A stretch of DNA of 64,000 bases from Erodium maritimum (GCA_963921825.1 OY997588.1:81907043-81971042), one strand, 5' to 3'. Shown: positions 23,347-34,637, counted from the first letter of the stretch. The notes: generated by a model not told the origin, from the sequence alone. Translations and numbers: made by a program.

Positions 23347-23600
23347 AATCACATTATGAAAGCTACTGTGCAGGTAGATCTTTTGCAAGGCATCCAAATG
23401 GGATCCATGGCTCTTTAATCTCACATTTATAGTTTGCTGATGACTCAATTTTCTTCATAAAAGTCAATGACAATAATGTCTCTTGTCTGAAGTATGCTTC
23501 ATATATGTTTCTTCTCTCTGTTGGCTTAGCTGCCAATTACACAAAATCAGTCATCATTCCATTTAATCTATCTGAATCAGAAGTTCAAGCCCTCTAACAA
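23347..23600 (+). pseudogene. L1-like LINE reverse transcriptase relic, 3' part
   Basis: It continues the relic at 20222-20369. Readable pieces include LLQGIQMGS and an ISHL...FADD segment, the LINE counterpart of the RT active site (FADD), then a GLAANYTKS-like block. Frame slips and stops show it is dead. It fades out near 23600. Confidence 0.82.
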
Positions 23601-23868
23601 TCACTGATGATTATAAAATCTTGAGCTTATAAAGAAAACAATGTTGCATCCTTCTTCTTGAAATGCCACACATCCTATTCTCGTGACATCTCTTCATTTT
23701 TTTTTGCCCTTAAGCTTTAAATTGTTGACATCACCCATTCTCTACAAGATTTCACCTCAAGTGTTATGACCTTACCTCTTGAAAATTCTTAAAACATTTC
23801 AATAACCTTTTCCCGAGTTACACTGTCTAGTGTTGAATTTTTCTATTGCATAAGGCATTGGGTTTGAG

Positions 23869-24875
23869 TTTTTTTTTATCTGCAAAAAACTTATTTTATT
23901 GAACCTCAAGAATTGCAAACCAAAGAAGAATTACAAAGGAATGAAGAGATGAGACAACACAAAGACCAAAGAGAATTATAGTAAAACCAATAAATAGAAA
24001 ATTAATCCTAATGTAATCAAGAGACTATAGCAACTAGAAGCCCAAAAGACAATGCTCGGATCCCAACAGAACCTAGAGCCGCACACCAATGCACACGCAC
24101 ACACCACCTACAAACCACGTCGGAGCAACAAGTTCGTAATCACGACGCCGATAGGTCTAGAGGAAGCCAAATGCAAGGGATGTCGGGGGCCAGCACCCAT
24201 AGAAGACCGACGAGAGGAGGACTAATGGAGAGAAGATTCCGACGAGCTGCAACCACAGAGTAAAGGTTGAGGAGGCGGCGGAGAAGCACAGACCCGGGAC
24301 GGAACCAAAGGCGGAGCTGAGAACCAGACCCAACCGGCAACAAAGCGAGCTTCGAAAAGGAGAAACACGGGAGACCAAACGTCGTAAAGGACCCCCGATT
24401 AACAACCAAAACTGAAGCTGAGAAGATGAGCGAGCAAAGGAGCACACGCTAGAGGAGTAGACCAAGAGCTGAAGGATAAACCCAAAGCCTCCCACATCGA
24501 GGATTGAAGGAGGCGCAAGCCTGAGGAAGGATGGATCTGAGTATGCAAAGCAACCGAAGGACCAATTGCCGCCAGAAGAAGATGACACCGAGAGAAGGGA
24601 AAGCCTAAACAAGCCAGATCTAGCAACCACAAGAGTGTAGGAGCGGACAAAGGCGAGCCGCACATCATACCGAAGGGGGAGGAAAGAAAGCGCGCGCCGG
24701 AGAAGGAAGATGATCAAAAGAAGGAAGCCAGAACCAAAGAAGGAAAGGGAATGGAGAGGGAAGGGGCGGCAACCTTCGAAGGGTCCAAGACGGAGACTTG
24801 AAGGTCGCCGCCGGCGAGAAGCCAAAAGGGTTTTTTTTTCTAAAGAAATGGGAGAGGTATTTTTTCTAGAGTGAC
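23869..24875 (-). mobile_element. Non-LTR retroposon R1 (poly(A), TSD)
   Basis: This is a roughly 1-kb minus-strand insertion. Its 3' end, at the left, has an AATAAA signal followed by a TTTTTTGCAGAT segment and a poly(A) tract (poly-T on the plus strand from 23869). It is flanked by imperfect 14-bp repeats, GCATTGGGTTTGAG (23855-23868) and GTATTGTGTTTGAG (24876-24889). The GC-rich body carries a 222-codon minus ORF (24157-24825) without recognisable domains. This looks like a LINE-derived or Sadhu-like non-autonomous retroposon. Confidence 0.7.
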
Positions 24876-24889
24876 GTATTGTGTTTGAG

Positions 24890-26540
24890 TTGATTGTTCT
24901 TTTTAACGATCCGAACTATTAGGATGTCAAAATCATTGCTAATTCACCACTTTGATGTGAAAAATGCTTTCTTAAACGGGGAGCTCAAGAAAACTATGTA
25001 TATGCATCAATCTTTGGGTTTCAAGGATCTTAACCGCCCCTCTCATGTCTACTTGTTGAAGAAATCTCTTTATGGGATCAAACAAGTCTTTTGAGCTCTG
25101 TACAAGCGATTTGTGGATTATTGATCCACTGTTGGGTTCACACATGGCACATAAGATTATTTTCTCTTCAAATTACATAAAAGAAATGATATGGCTTATA
25201 TTTTTTTTGTATGTTGATGATATTATATTGGCCCTTTCTTCTTATATTCTTTGTAAGTCAATCATTGCACTCCTTAGCTCCGAATATGCTATGATAGGGT
25301 TTCCCCCTTGAGTTACTTTTTGGGCATCACGGTAACTTGTCACGCAGGTGGTTTGTGTTTAGCTCAATGGAAATGTGCAGCCGAGATTGTTGATTGGGCG
25401 GACATGTCCTCGTGTAAGCACTCACCCACTCCAGTTGACATTAAACCAAAGCTTCGTTCTAGCACTCCATATGAGTACCCCTCTCATTATCGAAGTCTTG
25501 TCGGGGCTCTACAATACCCCACTTTCACAAAACCCAACATCATGTGTGTCGTCCAATAGGTATGTTTATTTATGCATGACCCGCGAGAGGAACATAGGCA
25601 CGCACTCAAGCGCATTGTACACTACTTTCAGGGCACATTGGATCATGGTTTACATCCATATCCCTCTCTATCGCCTACTCTCTTTTTATACTGATGCAAA
25701 TTACGGTGGGTATCTGAATATCAGACGGTCCACATCAAGCTATTGTATGTTTCTTAGTGATAACTTGGTCTTTTGGTCGGTCAAATGCCAGCCAACTCTC
25801 TAACAGTCAACTACGGATGTCGAGAATAGAAGTGTTGCAAATGTATATTTTGAGTCATGTTGATTACGAAATCTACTGTTAGAACTATATTATTCTATTC
25901 AAAAAGCTACGCTAGTTTATTGTGATAATGTGATTGCATTATATTTACCTGGACACCCCGTTTAACATCAACACAATAATTATATAGAAATGGATATTCA
26001 CTTCTTCTCTGAAAAGGGGTAAAATACGCTGACATACCTCGTATTATACGTATTCAACGGATAAATACGCTAAAGTTATTTCGTAACGAAAACACACCCT
26101 AAACTAGCACTTAGTAACAACATCCCCCATTTCATCCATTTTTCCGTCCATTTACTATTTATTTTTTTAGAAATTCCGAAACTATCCGTAGTGTTACAAT
26201 CCTAAAACGAGCTCAAACCGTAAATCCAACCCTAAATCTCTCTCCAAATCTAAATCAAACCTTAAAAATGGATGGGATGGGGGATGTTGTTACTAAGTGT
26301 TAGTTCGGGGTATGTATTCATTACGAAACAGTTTTGGGGTATTTATCCGCTAAACGTATATAATGCGGGGTATGTCAACATAATTTACCCCTGAAAAAGT
26401 TATAACAAGGCACGTTTGTGTTCTACATATCCCGTCCCACTATTAGGTTGCAAAGATCTTTACAAAGGGTCTTCCTTTGGTCTTATTTGAAGATATTTAG
26501 GACAGTCTCAACGTGCGCAAACCTTCCGGTTAAACTGCAA
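24890..26540 (+). pseudogene. Copia relic (Copia-3): RT and RNase H fragment
   Basis: Readable RT motifs are FDVKNAFLNGEL (24950), a SLYGIKQ segment (25065) and LYVDDIIL (25207-25232), the active site. RNase H pieces follow: TDANYGGY near 25690, RRSTSSYC, and an IEMDIHFFSEK segment near 25990. It continues as an AKIFTKGLP-type C-terminus after the MITE at 26016-26391. Stops (such as 25092 and 25557) and frame changes show it is dead. Gag, integrase and the 5' LTR are missing; 26540-26700 may be the start of its 3' LTR. Confidence 0.88.
26016..26391. mobile_element. Foldback MITE inside Copia-3
   Basis: This 376-bp element starts GGGGTAAAATACGC and ends in TTTACCCC. Its inverted arms of about 110 bp both carry GGATAAATACSC and TTTCGTAACG-type blocks. 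It splits the Copia RNase H/C-terminal reading frame. The flanks CTGAAAAG and CTGAAAAAG suggest an 8-9-bp duplication with one indel. It has no coding. The termini resemble, but are not the same as, those of the GGGRTAAC family. Confidence 0.8.
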
Positions 26541-26767
26541 GGATGTAATGGAATATACCGTTACGGAAATTATTTGAAATCCTTTATTATAGGATGTACT
26601 TATGTACAAAGATTGTAATCCCATGTAATTAGGGAATTTTAGCCGTAGATACGAAGTTGTATTTTTTTTTTTTGAAAATGTGAAAGGAAAATCATCTTCC
26701 TTTAAAACTAAATTTAACAAATAAAACTGAAAGTATGGATTAATGGGGACTAAAAACGTCCCAATGA
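26541..26767. other. Copia-3 tail and 3' flank of the first HMA gene
   Basis: AT-rich sequence holding the probable remnant of a Copia LTR (26540-26660), a T-run at 26661 and the 3' untranslated side of the minus-strand gene ending at 26768. No further gene is seen. Confidence 0.4.
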
Positions 26768-27735
26768 TCACATGATGGCACAACCATTGTCCTCATCATT
26801 TGCCTGAGGAAAGTTCTGTACTGGATCTACCTCCAATGCAGCCAGTGGCGGTGCTGGCAGAGCCAAAGGTTGTTGATGATCTTCAGCTGTCGGAGCTACC
26901 ACCTCACCGATTGAAGTCACATTCAAAATTTTGGCATGGTGGCCGGGACTACTCATTAGGACTTTACATACGGTATCCGATTGTATCTTACCTTCAACTT
27001 CAATCCTCGAATTTACCCGATCATGTGTAATTGTACGTACACCTGAAATATAACACAGTTATACTCGATTACACCTGATTTTCTCATAATTTTATTGGTC
27101 AGAAATAAATAAATACGTTAAAATAAAGTGTGGGTTCTGGGATATAAACTACAACCTCTTGAACAAAGTTCAACAAAAACAGGTTCAAAGACAAAAAAAA
27201 AAAAAACAAGGTATCTTAAGTTTCCAAACTTCGTCTGGAAGGTGACCGAATTTCACATCACTCATCAGCTCTTTGGAAGCTAGTGAAACTTTTTTGAATA
27301 GTAAAGTACCACCCAAACAATTTTTTAGTTAAAATAGTTATATGAAAATCGAGTAAAGTAAAATATAATCATTCATTTCTTTCTAAATCAGGGTTATCAA
27401 ATGTGTACCGATCATTAGATATTTGAATTTTAGAAGACCCAACTTGATAAAATGAAGACTTTACCGTGTTTGTGATTGGAAGTGTATATAATGAGGGTAA
27501 CTATAACACAAGTTAAGAAAAATAACTAAAAACCTTCAATTGTACAGAAGATAGAATAAACTCTCTCCAAACAGTCCTCACAGTTGGGATCGTGAATCTC
27601 CATTACAATTTTCTGCAATTAACATGAATATATATAAAAATAATGAAAATTAAAGTATAGATCATAATATATATTAAAAAAAGTAGGGTTGAAAATAACC
27701 GTCTCTGTGGTATGGGAGTATGGATTCATCGTCAT
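26768..27735 (-). CDS. Heavy-metal-associated isoprenylated plant protein (HIPP-like) 1
   Basis: It has three exons: 27735-27700 (36 nt), 27612-27534 (79 nt) and 27042-26768 (275 nt), total 390 nt, 129 residues plus stop. All introns are GT-AG. Exons 2 and 3 build an HMA fold: a beta strand (KIVMEIHD), a metal-site region NCEDC with both cysteines of CXXC, then a TITHDRVNSRIEVEGKI segment. The C-terminus is a Pro/Ala-rich linker ending CAIM, a CaaX box for prenylation. HIPPs are plant-specific metal-binding or metallochaperone-like proteins tied to the membrane by the lipid. The start at 27735 is chosen because it gives the same 36-nt exon 1 as the paralogue at 52620-53758; an in-frame Met lies at 27729. 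Metal specificity is unknown. Confidence 0.88.
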
Positions 27736-27784
27736 AGACTCACAGGAGAGACATGAGAAAATGAGACTCGTGAATGGTTATAAT

Positions 27785-27797
27785 TTATAAATATAGT
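27785..27797 (-). promoter_or_regulatory. TATA-like box of HIPP-like 1
   Basis: TATATTTATAA on the minus strand lies about 50-60 bp upstream of the start codon at 27735. The position is reasonable if the 5' UTR is short. Confidence 0.45.
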
Positions 27798-28076
27798 GGA
27801 AAGACAAAAATCATTATTGTAATCGCAAACTGTCATTATTACTATTCAAACATAATAATTAAGAAGATTATATTCTAACGTCCCGTATATTTATTACTAT
27901 GATTTTAGAAATATCTCGTTAAAATAAAGGGCTGTAATAAAAAGAAAGTATTAGATTTGAACATTTCCATACAGCCATAATAATCGCGTTATCTCCTTTT
28001 CAGTTTTCAGTAATTGATGTTTCCCTTCTCGAATAATTTTTTTTTGTATATCATCATATAGCCGGGTTTTCATATA

Positions 28077-28469
28077 GGGATAACGTCGGATCCTAATTAT
28101 GTTGGATATGTGTTTTTCACGTCTTAACTGAACGTCACCTTTTGTTACATGTCATATACCAAAAAGTTACCTTTTGTCACATGTCCTATACAAAAGGTGG
28201 TTTTTTTTGACAAACCATGAAAAATGACACAAAAAGTGTTTTTTTGGTAAATTTATACCACCTACCTCTTGTAGTGCACTGATAAACGCAAATTATACAA
28301 AAAATAAGAGGAAAAATCATCGAATGCGAACGTTATACCACTTTTTTGGTGTCATTTTTCATGTTTTGTAAAAAAAAACATCTTTGGTATATGATATGTA
28401 ACAAAAGGTGACGCTCAGTTAGGACGTGAAAAACACCTTTCCAACACAGTTAGGATTCGGGGTTTTCCC
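28077..28469. mobile_element. Foldback MITE, Mutator-type, 9-bp TSD
   Basis: This 393-bp element starts GGGATAACGTCGGATCCTAA and ends in the inverted counterpart (inward from the right, GGGAAAACCCCGAATCCTAA). It is flanked by the perfect 9-bp duplication TTTCATATA (28068-28076 and 28470-28478). The arms run about 150 bp and include CACCTTTTGTTACAT in both. It lies about 340 bp upstream of the HIPP-like 1 start. The termini relate it to 12609-13100 and 49874-50217. Confidence 0.9.
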
Positions 28470-28639
28470 TTTCATATATGTACACGGTGAAGGTCGATTG
28501 ATTAACACTCGTAAAAGAGAACCTCGAAACCACATTTTTTGTCGTTCGGATCAGATCTAACACATAACAAACGTGTGTTAGTGTGAATGCAGAATGGAGA
28601 ACACATAATAAGGACATGGAGTCATATCGATAGTGTCAA

Positions 28640-29598
28640 ACGACTATCGAGTTTTTTATCGGTAAAACAAATTTAAATTAAAATCTCTCCTGAAGTGAAA
28701 GACGAGTACAAGAAGATCTAGGTACATACCTCAAAAGCCCAAAAAAGGACGCAACCAACTATAAGGGTATGAAAAAACCAGTAACAAATACAGACTCGAG
28801 CGCTGTCAAGAAGGCCTATCCTCTGAAGAATCCCAACAAGGGGAGAACACACTAAAATAGGTCTGAATATCCAGATTTTATAAACATTAAAAACGCAAGA
28901 ATAAATTAGGTCTTTGACCTTGATTTTCCTACCATGAAACACACAAGATTTAAAACTATGTCAAACCCCAAAAATTTCAAACCTTTAAGCTCAAACGATA
29001 CTAATATAAACTCAATCAACTGCCAAAGAAAATAGAATTCCCTGTCTCATCAAAAACATTTACCTCTCACAAAGACTGGAAGACAGTCACTAACAAGTCG
29101 TGGACCAACACCGAAAACAACGGACACAGATCGAAGGGGGCAAAACCCAGCCAAACACACTATACCCGATGATTTAATCTGAAGGTAAACAGCTAAAAGG
29201 CACAATGACCAAACACTCGTTGGCGCCAACACCTTGAACCAGCGAGCACTAACCACGAAAATGAAAGGAATCAGCTAGTTACCAAGCAAATTACGATAAA
29301 AGGACAATGTGAAGACACAAATCAAAAGCAGAAGGTTTGGAGTACCAATACCAGCACCACAACGAACCGCTAGATCCACAACGATCAACACCTGGGTGGG
29401 AGAAGAAACGCGTCTCATGACCAGATTTGAAACGAAACGCCAGGGAACCAAACGAATCACCAGACGCGACTAGTCCAGATCCACAACGATCAACACCTGG
29501 GAGGATGAAGAAGCGTGTCCCACGACCAGAAATTTAAACTATTCATCTCCGATGAAATGAGAGAGGCTCCACGGCCATAACCGATGGGAGTAGATCTA
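28640..29598 (-). mobile_element. Non-LTR retroposon R2, 3' part
   Basis: This is the left (3') part of a minus-strand retroposon that is interrupted at 29598 by solo LTR copy E and resumes at 32754. Its 3' end shows a TTTTACCGATAAAAAA tail (plus-strand T-run near 28653), like other plant LINE tails. The body has no recognised domain. Confidence 0.5.
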
Positions 29599-31221
29599 TG
29601 TAAAACCCCACTTATTACTAAAGGGTAATATTTTAAAAATCGTAACGTTGGGGTAGGAAATTGCAAACGGGTATTTTTGAAAAGAAGAAAAAAAGAGAGA
29701 AAGGGAAAAGAGGAACATTCTGGATCAGATCTGATCAAGCCCAGCGAGCCCAACCCATGGCTGACACCCAAGCCCAAGCTACGCACGGCAAAAATCTTTT
29801 TTCCCCCAACCCTAACGTGTGCCTCTTCCTCTCCCTTTTGTTTTGCACGCCGCCCGAGACATCAGATTCTCCTCTCACCTCACATCTCTCGCACCTCTCT
29901 CAGATCTCCCTCATCCTCACCCAAATCGCACCTCGCCGGAGACACCACGCCGGAGATCTGACCGCCTCGTCCTCCCCTCGTCCCGTCCTCTCTCTTTCCC
30001 CTTAACGCTCACGCTCACGCCACTCACACCCTCACCACCGTCGTCCGTCCTCTCGTCTCTGTGCGGATCAACCACGCAGGGACTGAACCGAGTCATCGCC
30101 GTCGGAAACCTCGAACGGGTCCTCCTCTTCCGGCTCGATCCACGCCGTACCGGAGTCAAGGGAGCGAATCGAGGTGAGAAAAGGGTCGACCGTCCCTTCC
30201 CCATTCTTCTCTCTCCTTTCTCTGAGTTCTCTGCCACCGTACGCCACCGGAACCGAAGACGCGCCCTCGCCAGAGAACTCGAACCAGATCCGCCGTGTCT
30301 GGGTGGGTCTGTGAAAGGCAAGAGCCTCGAAGGGCGCTGATGGCCGGAGAGGGCTCGCCGGAGCGACGATGGGAAGGGGAAGTCGTTCCCAAGTACCACA
30401 CCTCCCTCTTCTTGCCCTGACGGCGCTGCCGCCGGCGACGGGCAAGGAAACCCTAGCCCTTCTGTAACCGGGCTTGGGCCGGACAAGGTCAAGTCGGGTT
30501 TGGGCCGGGCAGACAAAATTCGGGCCTTGGGCCTAGTTGGACAGGATCAGGCTTGGATCCGGATTCGGACCGGGTCTGGATCCGGGTCTGGGTTCTGGAT
30601 CGGGTCTGGGCCGGGTTCGGGCTCGGATCTGGGTCAACCCGGTTCTAAAGAAAATTATTTTAAAAAAATCAGATTTCTTAATTATTTAATTAATTTAATT
30701 TGGAAAATTAAAGGACAAATTTGGACGATTAAAGGACTAATTGTACAAATCAGATGACCTCTGGATAATACCGGGATTGATATTGGACCTTTTGTCTGTA
30801 AACCCAGACTCAAACTTGGACTTCGCCCGAGAGCTTGGAATTCGCCCGAGAAGACGGAGTTGGCCCGGTCGTCAGCAGCTAGGAGTTTTATTAGAGGAAG
30901 ACCTTGAGGTAGGGAAAGTACTAAACTCCTCTTGTAATTTAACGCTTTAGTATGCCTATTAGGTTAATAAAATCGGAAAGGTCCTAGATTGCATATAGGA
31001 TGCGAATAATTAGAATAATCGTCTTTCAATTTACTAATAATCGGACGTGTCTAGTATGCATGTGTAGGATGTGAACAACTAGTTTAACTCGCTTTCAATA
31101 CTTGGGAAATTGCTTTACTGGTATAAAGGCCGAGATGAGCCATAAGATTGGTTGTGATTGCCTCACCTGCTTTTCTTGCTCAGTTTTAAGATATATTAAA
31201 GGTCTAACGAAACTAGATAAA

Positions 31222-31310
31222 TTGTATGCTTGAATGATTGAATGAATGCTTGGATGATTGTATGATTGAATGAATGATGAATGATTGAATGATTGAATGA
31301 ATGATTGAGT
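31222..31310 (+). repeat. GAAT/GATT microsatellite in copy E
   Basis: An imperfect tetranucleotide array of GAAT and GATT units (TGAATGATTGAATGATTG) lies just upstream of the 48-bp minisatellite. Confidence 0.85.
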
Positions 31311-31489
31311 GTAATTGATTGTGCCAAATGGTATGATCGGGTGAGTGATAGACCGATGGAACATGGTTGGTAAGTATGACGGTAAGTGCAATTATGGGTA
31401 TGAATCCCTTGTGGTGTGTATTGGTGAATCTGTGAATTTCTAAGCTTGGTTGTACGACGTGTTGACATGTTGGTCTCTTGTGTGTGTTT

Positions 31490-31925
31490 ACCCTGCGGGG
31501 CATTGGTTGATTGATCCTGCGGGATATTGGTTGTGGAACCAGCGAGGCATTGGTTGATTGATCCTACGGGATATTGGTTGTGGACCCTGTGGGGCATTGG
31601 TTGGTTGATCCTGCGGGATATTGGTTGGTGGACCCTGCGGGGCATTGGTTGGTTGATCCTGTGGGATATTGATTGGTGGACCCTTCGTGGCCTTGGTTGG
31701 TTGATCCTACGGGATATTGATTGGTGGACCCTGCGGGGCATTGGTTAGTTGATCCTGCGGGATATTGATTGGTGGATCATGCGGGGCATTGGTTGGTTGA
31801 TCTTGCAGGATATTGATTGGTGGACCCTGCGGGGCATTGGTTGGTTGATCCTGCGGGACATTGGTTGGTTGACCCTGCGGGGCAATTGGATGGTTTACCT
31901 TGTGGGGAACAGTTAATTGTTGATT
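31490..31925 (+). repeat. 48-bp minisatellite in copy E
   Basis: About nine units of about 48 bp alternate TTGGTTGGTTGATCCTGCGG and GATATTGATTGGTGGACCCT, followed by GCGGGGCA. It is in the same LTR position as the arrays of copies A to D but its sequence is unrelated to theirs. The plus-strand ORFs rich in WWTLRGIGW are repeat translations. Confidence 0.9.
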
Positions 31926-32397
31926 CACCCAAGTGTATGTGTCCCACGGGAGCATTACCTTGGTTCCTGATGACATATGGTCCATTGGGGGCATTTCCGA
32001 GAATCCCGGTGATATGTGTCCCCCGGGGATGTCACCGGTAGCCCGATGTATGTGCCTCCTCTGGACCGAGGGAAAATCTGACATGACACGAGTATTCTTG
32101 TGGATCGGAGTATGGGATCCGACAGGACACAAGAATCTATTCGTGGATCGGAGTATTGAGGATTCGAGCTGTTGATGTGATATTTACTTGCTCCCATTTT
32201 AGTAGTTATCAAATGTTTACAACGTTTTCACTTATTCTCTTAAAAGTTACTGTTATCTTTAAGATTGTGATATTGTTCTTATCTTTATCTATTTTACAGC
32301 ATCTCATTGATTAAAAGTATTAATTGCAAGACGTGTCTTCGTGCTAAAGCAGTTTTATTACTAATTTGGAGGTTAAACTGTTTATGATTTTCCCTAC

Positions 32398-32411
32398 TGA
32401 GCGTAAGCTCA
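32398..32411 (+). other. Conserved LTR hairpin (copy E)
   Basis: TGAGC GTAA GCTCA forms a 5-bp stem with a GNRA-type GTAA loop, preceded by CCTAC and followed by a GTACAGG acceptor-like motif. Confidence 0.7.
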
Positions 32412-32753
32412 CCCCCCTATGTTTTATATAATGTTTGTACAGGCGTGCTTGGTGAGTAGTGGACTCGAGGCTCAGGAGCTTCTGGATAGTCGGGGTGTTT
32501 AGCTTAGAGACGTGTTGGTCATCTGTATTGAACCTCATATTTGACTTACTCTATTTGAGCCTTGACTCCTTATTTACGATTTGGAACTTATGATTTGAGT
32601 ATTTGAGATTTGAAACTAGTTTATTACTTAAGTATTTGATCAGAACTCATTTTAGCATTTAATCGCTTTTATCATTATTTGGTTACTATTCAATTGTCAA
32701 CGTAAGTCACGTCTCGAGTCCGGCCAAAACCGGATTTGGGGCGTGACAATCTA

Positions 32754-33420
32754 CAGTAGAATCGGAAACTCAAGAGGTCAACACCAAAACCGGACCAAAC
32801 TCCTTGAGATCATTGACACCACAACCACTACTCCTAACGAAAAAGCGATGGCCAAAACAACCGCAAAAAAAGGATTTGTAGGTGTCACGTCGGTAAATCG
32901 ATAGTAGCGGAAAATAACCAAACTTCGTCGAGAAGCCAGTAAAGAACACACATTCCGAGAAAAGGGCCACCGCGGCCACTTGCCGAACTCCGACCGACCA
33001 AAGCACCTCTCTGGCCTCCTATAACAACGGCCCTTCCAAGTCGGAAACCCAACTGCATGTGGTAAGAACTCCAGCTCCGATGACGACAATCTTACGCGTA
33101 GAGGAAACCCAACGAGGTAGGGGAGTTGTCGGAGCTCCGACAAGGCATCAGTAGTAGCAGCACTAGAGTAGAGGCGAAGACAAGGACATGAAACCCAAGC
33201 TCTATGTCGTTACCAACCAACACGAACAGAGAAGATATGGATAGACCATCCAGAACTACGCCCCAAAAACGAGCATGAATGTGTGGTGAAGCTCCGACGA
33301 GCTGGAAATGGAAAAGAGTGGAGGGAAGGAACAGAGGAAGCGGGATGAAGAAAAAGGGGGAAAGGAGATGAGAAGAAGGGAAGAAGAAAGGGTGAGAGTG
33401 GATGGACCTCCTCCATCAGT
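32754..33420 (-). mobile_element. Non-LTR retroposon R2, 5' part
   Basis: It continues R2 on the other side of solo LTR copy E, joined by the ATCTA duplication. It is GC-rich, with purine-rich plus-strand text near 33300-33410. Overlapping minus-strand ORFs show no recognised domain. The exact 5' end is not clear. Confidence 0.45.
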
Positions 33421-33520
33421 CTGATAAAATTTGTTCCGATAAAACTTTAAATGATACTTTAGCATTTCTCTTATGATACTTTGGTTTTGATAAATACCGT
33501 AATTTTGATTAATGTTATCG

Positions 33521-33662
<142 letters not shown>

Positions 33663-33781
33663 TTAGGGATATTAAGTGTTCACATTCTTCCTTGGATTGT
33701 AACAACATAGTACCCCGAGTAAATACATTACAGTAACAAGATGTTTATACGTACTCTAATTGAACTTTATTAACTAAACCA

Positions 33782-34627
33782 CTACAAAAAAATCTCTCTG
33801 GTAGGGTTTTGAGAGTGCTCCGACGCCTACACCTCCATGGCTATGGTTATGGCAATTGCCATAGCATGTCATTGCTCTTCTTCTCTATTCTTCCCAATAT
33901 CCCCTTCGCCCTCTTCCCTTGGAGCCTACAAAGTTTTTCTCTGTTAGGGCTTCTTTCAAATCATCCCTAGCCACCGCGACGTTGGCCGCCTCCCTCCACC
34001 AACGGAGCATCTCCCGATCGGTTTCGGTCTCTCCTCTGCCCCAGGGGTTATCGTCTCTACAGTCTCCGTCCCTGATGTCGCCTCCGCTCATGTTATTGTC
34101 GCCGCCTCGGATGCGGCCGCAGTCTCTGATGCCGCCACCGTCCCTAGAGGCGTCCCTGAAGTTGCAGCAGCCAGCTCTGTCGCAGTCGGCGCGTCCTCCT
34201 CCCTGGCCTCCATCGTCGCAACCTTATCGTCCCCTTTCACGATTATGGCTCTGGTTAATCGAAAGAGTTTTGTTTATTTTGTTTGAGACTGTCTTTGCAG
34301 GTTCAATGCCCATCAATCAAAGACTCAAGGACGTCTACAGGGAGGGGAGCATCGACACTTGGCTTGACCGAGACGATGTTTTGCCTCCCCCATCGCTTTT
34401 ACTGTTGAGGTCCATCGAGATCTCCGGTCTTCTAGTCTCTCCATTCGTCTTCCATCATTGCCCGTAAGGCATCAAAACACCGTTGTTGACGGTTATGGTA
34501 CTAAAAGGGTTAGAGAACCATTGTTCGTTAATTATGTCCTTCTCTCAGTGGTCGAAGAGCTTGTTGCTCGAGCCACATTTGTGTAATCTTGGTTATTAAA
34601 TGAGACTGTTTCTTTCGCTATAAAAAA
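33782..34627 (+). mobile_element. Short non-LTR retroposon R5 with TSD
   Basis: This 846-bp plus-strand insertion ends in a poly(A) tract (34622-34627) and is flanked by the 10-bp duplication AACTAAACCA (33772-33781 and 34628-34637). Its body has a 182-codon ORF (33919-34467) without known domains. Size, tail and duplication suit a Sadhu-like or SINE-like non-autonomous retroposon mobilised by LINE machinery. Confidence 0.75.
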
Positions 34628-34637
34628 AACTAAACCA

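Larger units (their letters stand above)
29599..32748 (+). mobile_element. Solo long LTR copy E with TSD
   Basis: This 3,150-bp insertion starts TGTAAAACCCC and ends GGGGCGTGACA, with a perfect 5-bp duplication ATCTA (29594-29598 and 32749-32753). It has a GC-rich leader-like region (29700-30620), a GAAT-type microsatellite (31222-31310), a 48-bp minisatellite (31490-31925) and a hairpin (32398-32411). No coding is present; the several long overlapping ORFs at 29660-30520 are GC-rich noise. Confidence 0.93.

Noticed and set aside
24157-24825. 222-codon minus-strand ORF as a membrane protein gene
   Set aside because: It lies in the GC-rich body of retroposon R1 with a poly(A) tail and flanking repeats; the Leu/Ser/Phe bias is compositional and no domain is recognised.
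29660-30520. Several long overlapping ORFs, up to 199 codons
   Set aside because: They overlap in many frames within the GC-rich leader of solo LTR copy E and show no domain; high GC lowers stop frequency.
31527-31748. Trp-rich repeat protein ORF
   Set aside because: It is the translation of the 48-bp minisatellite.
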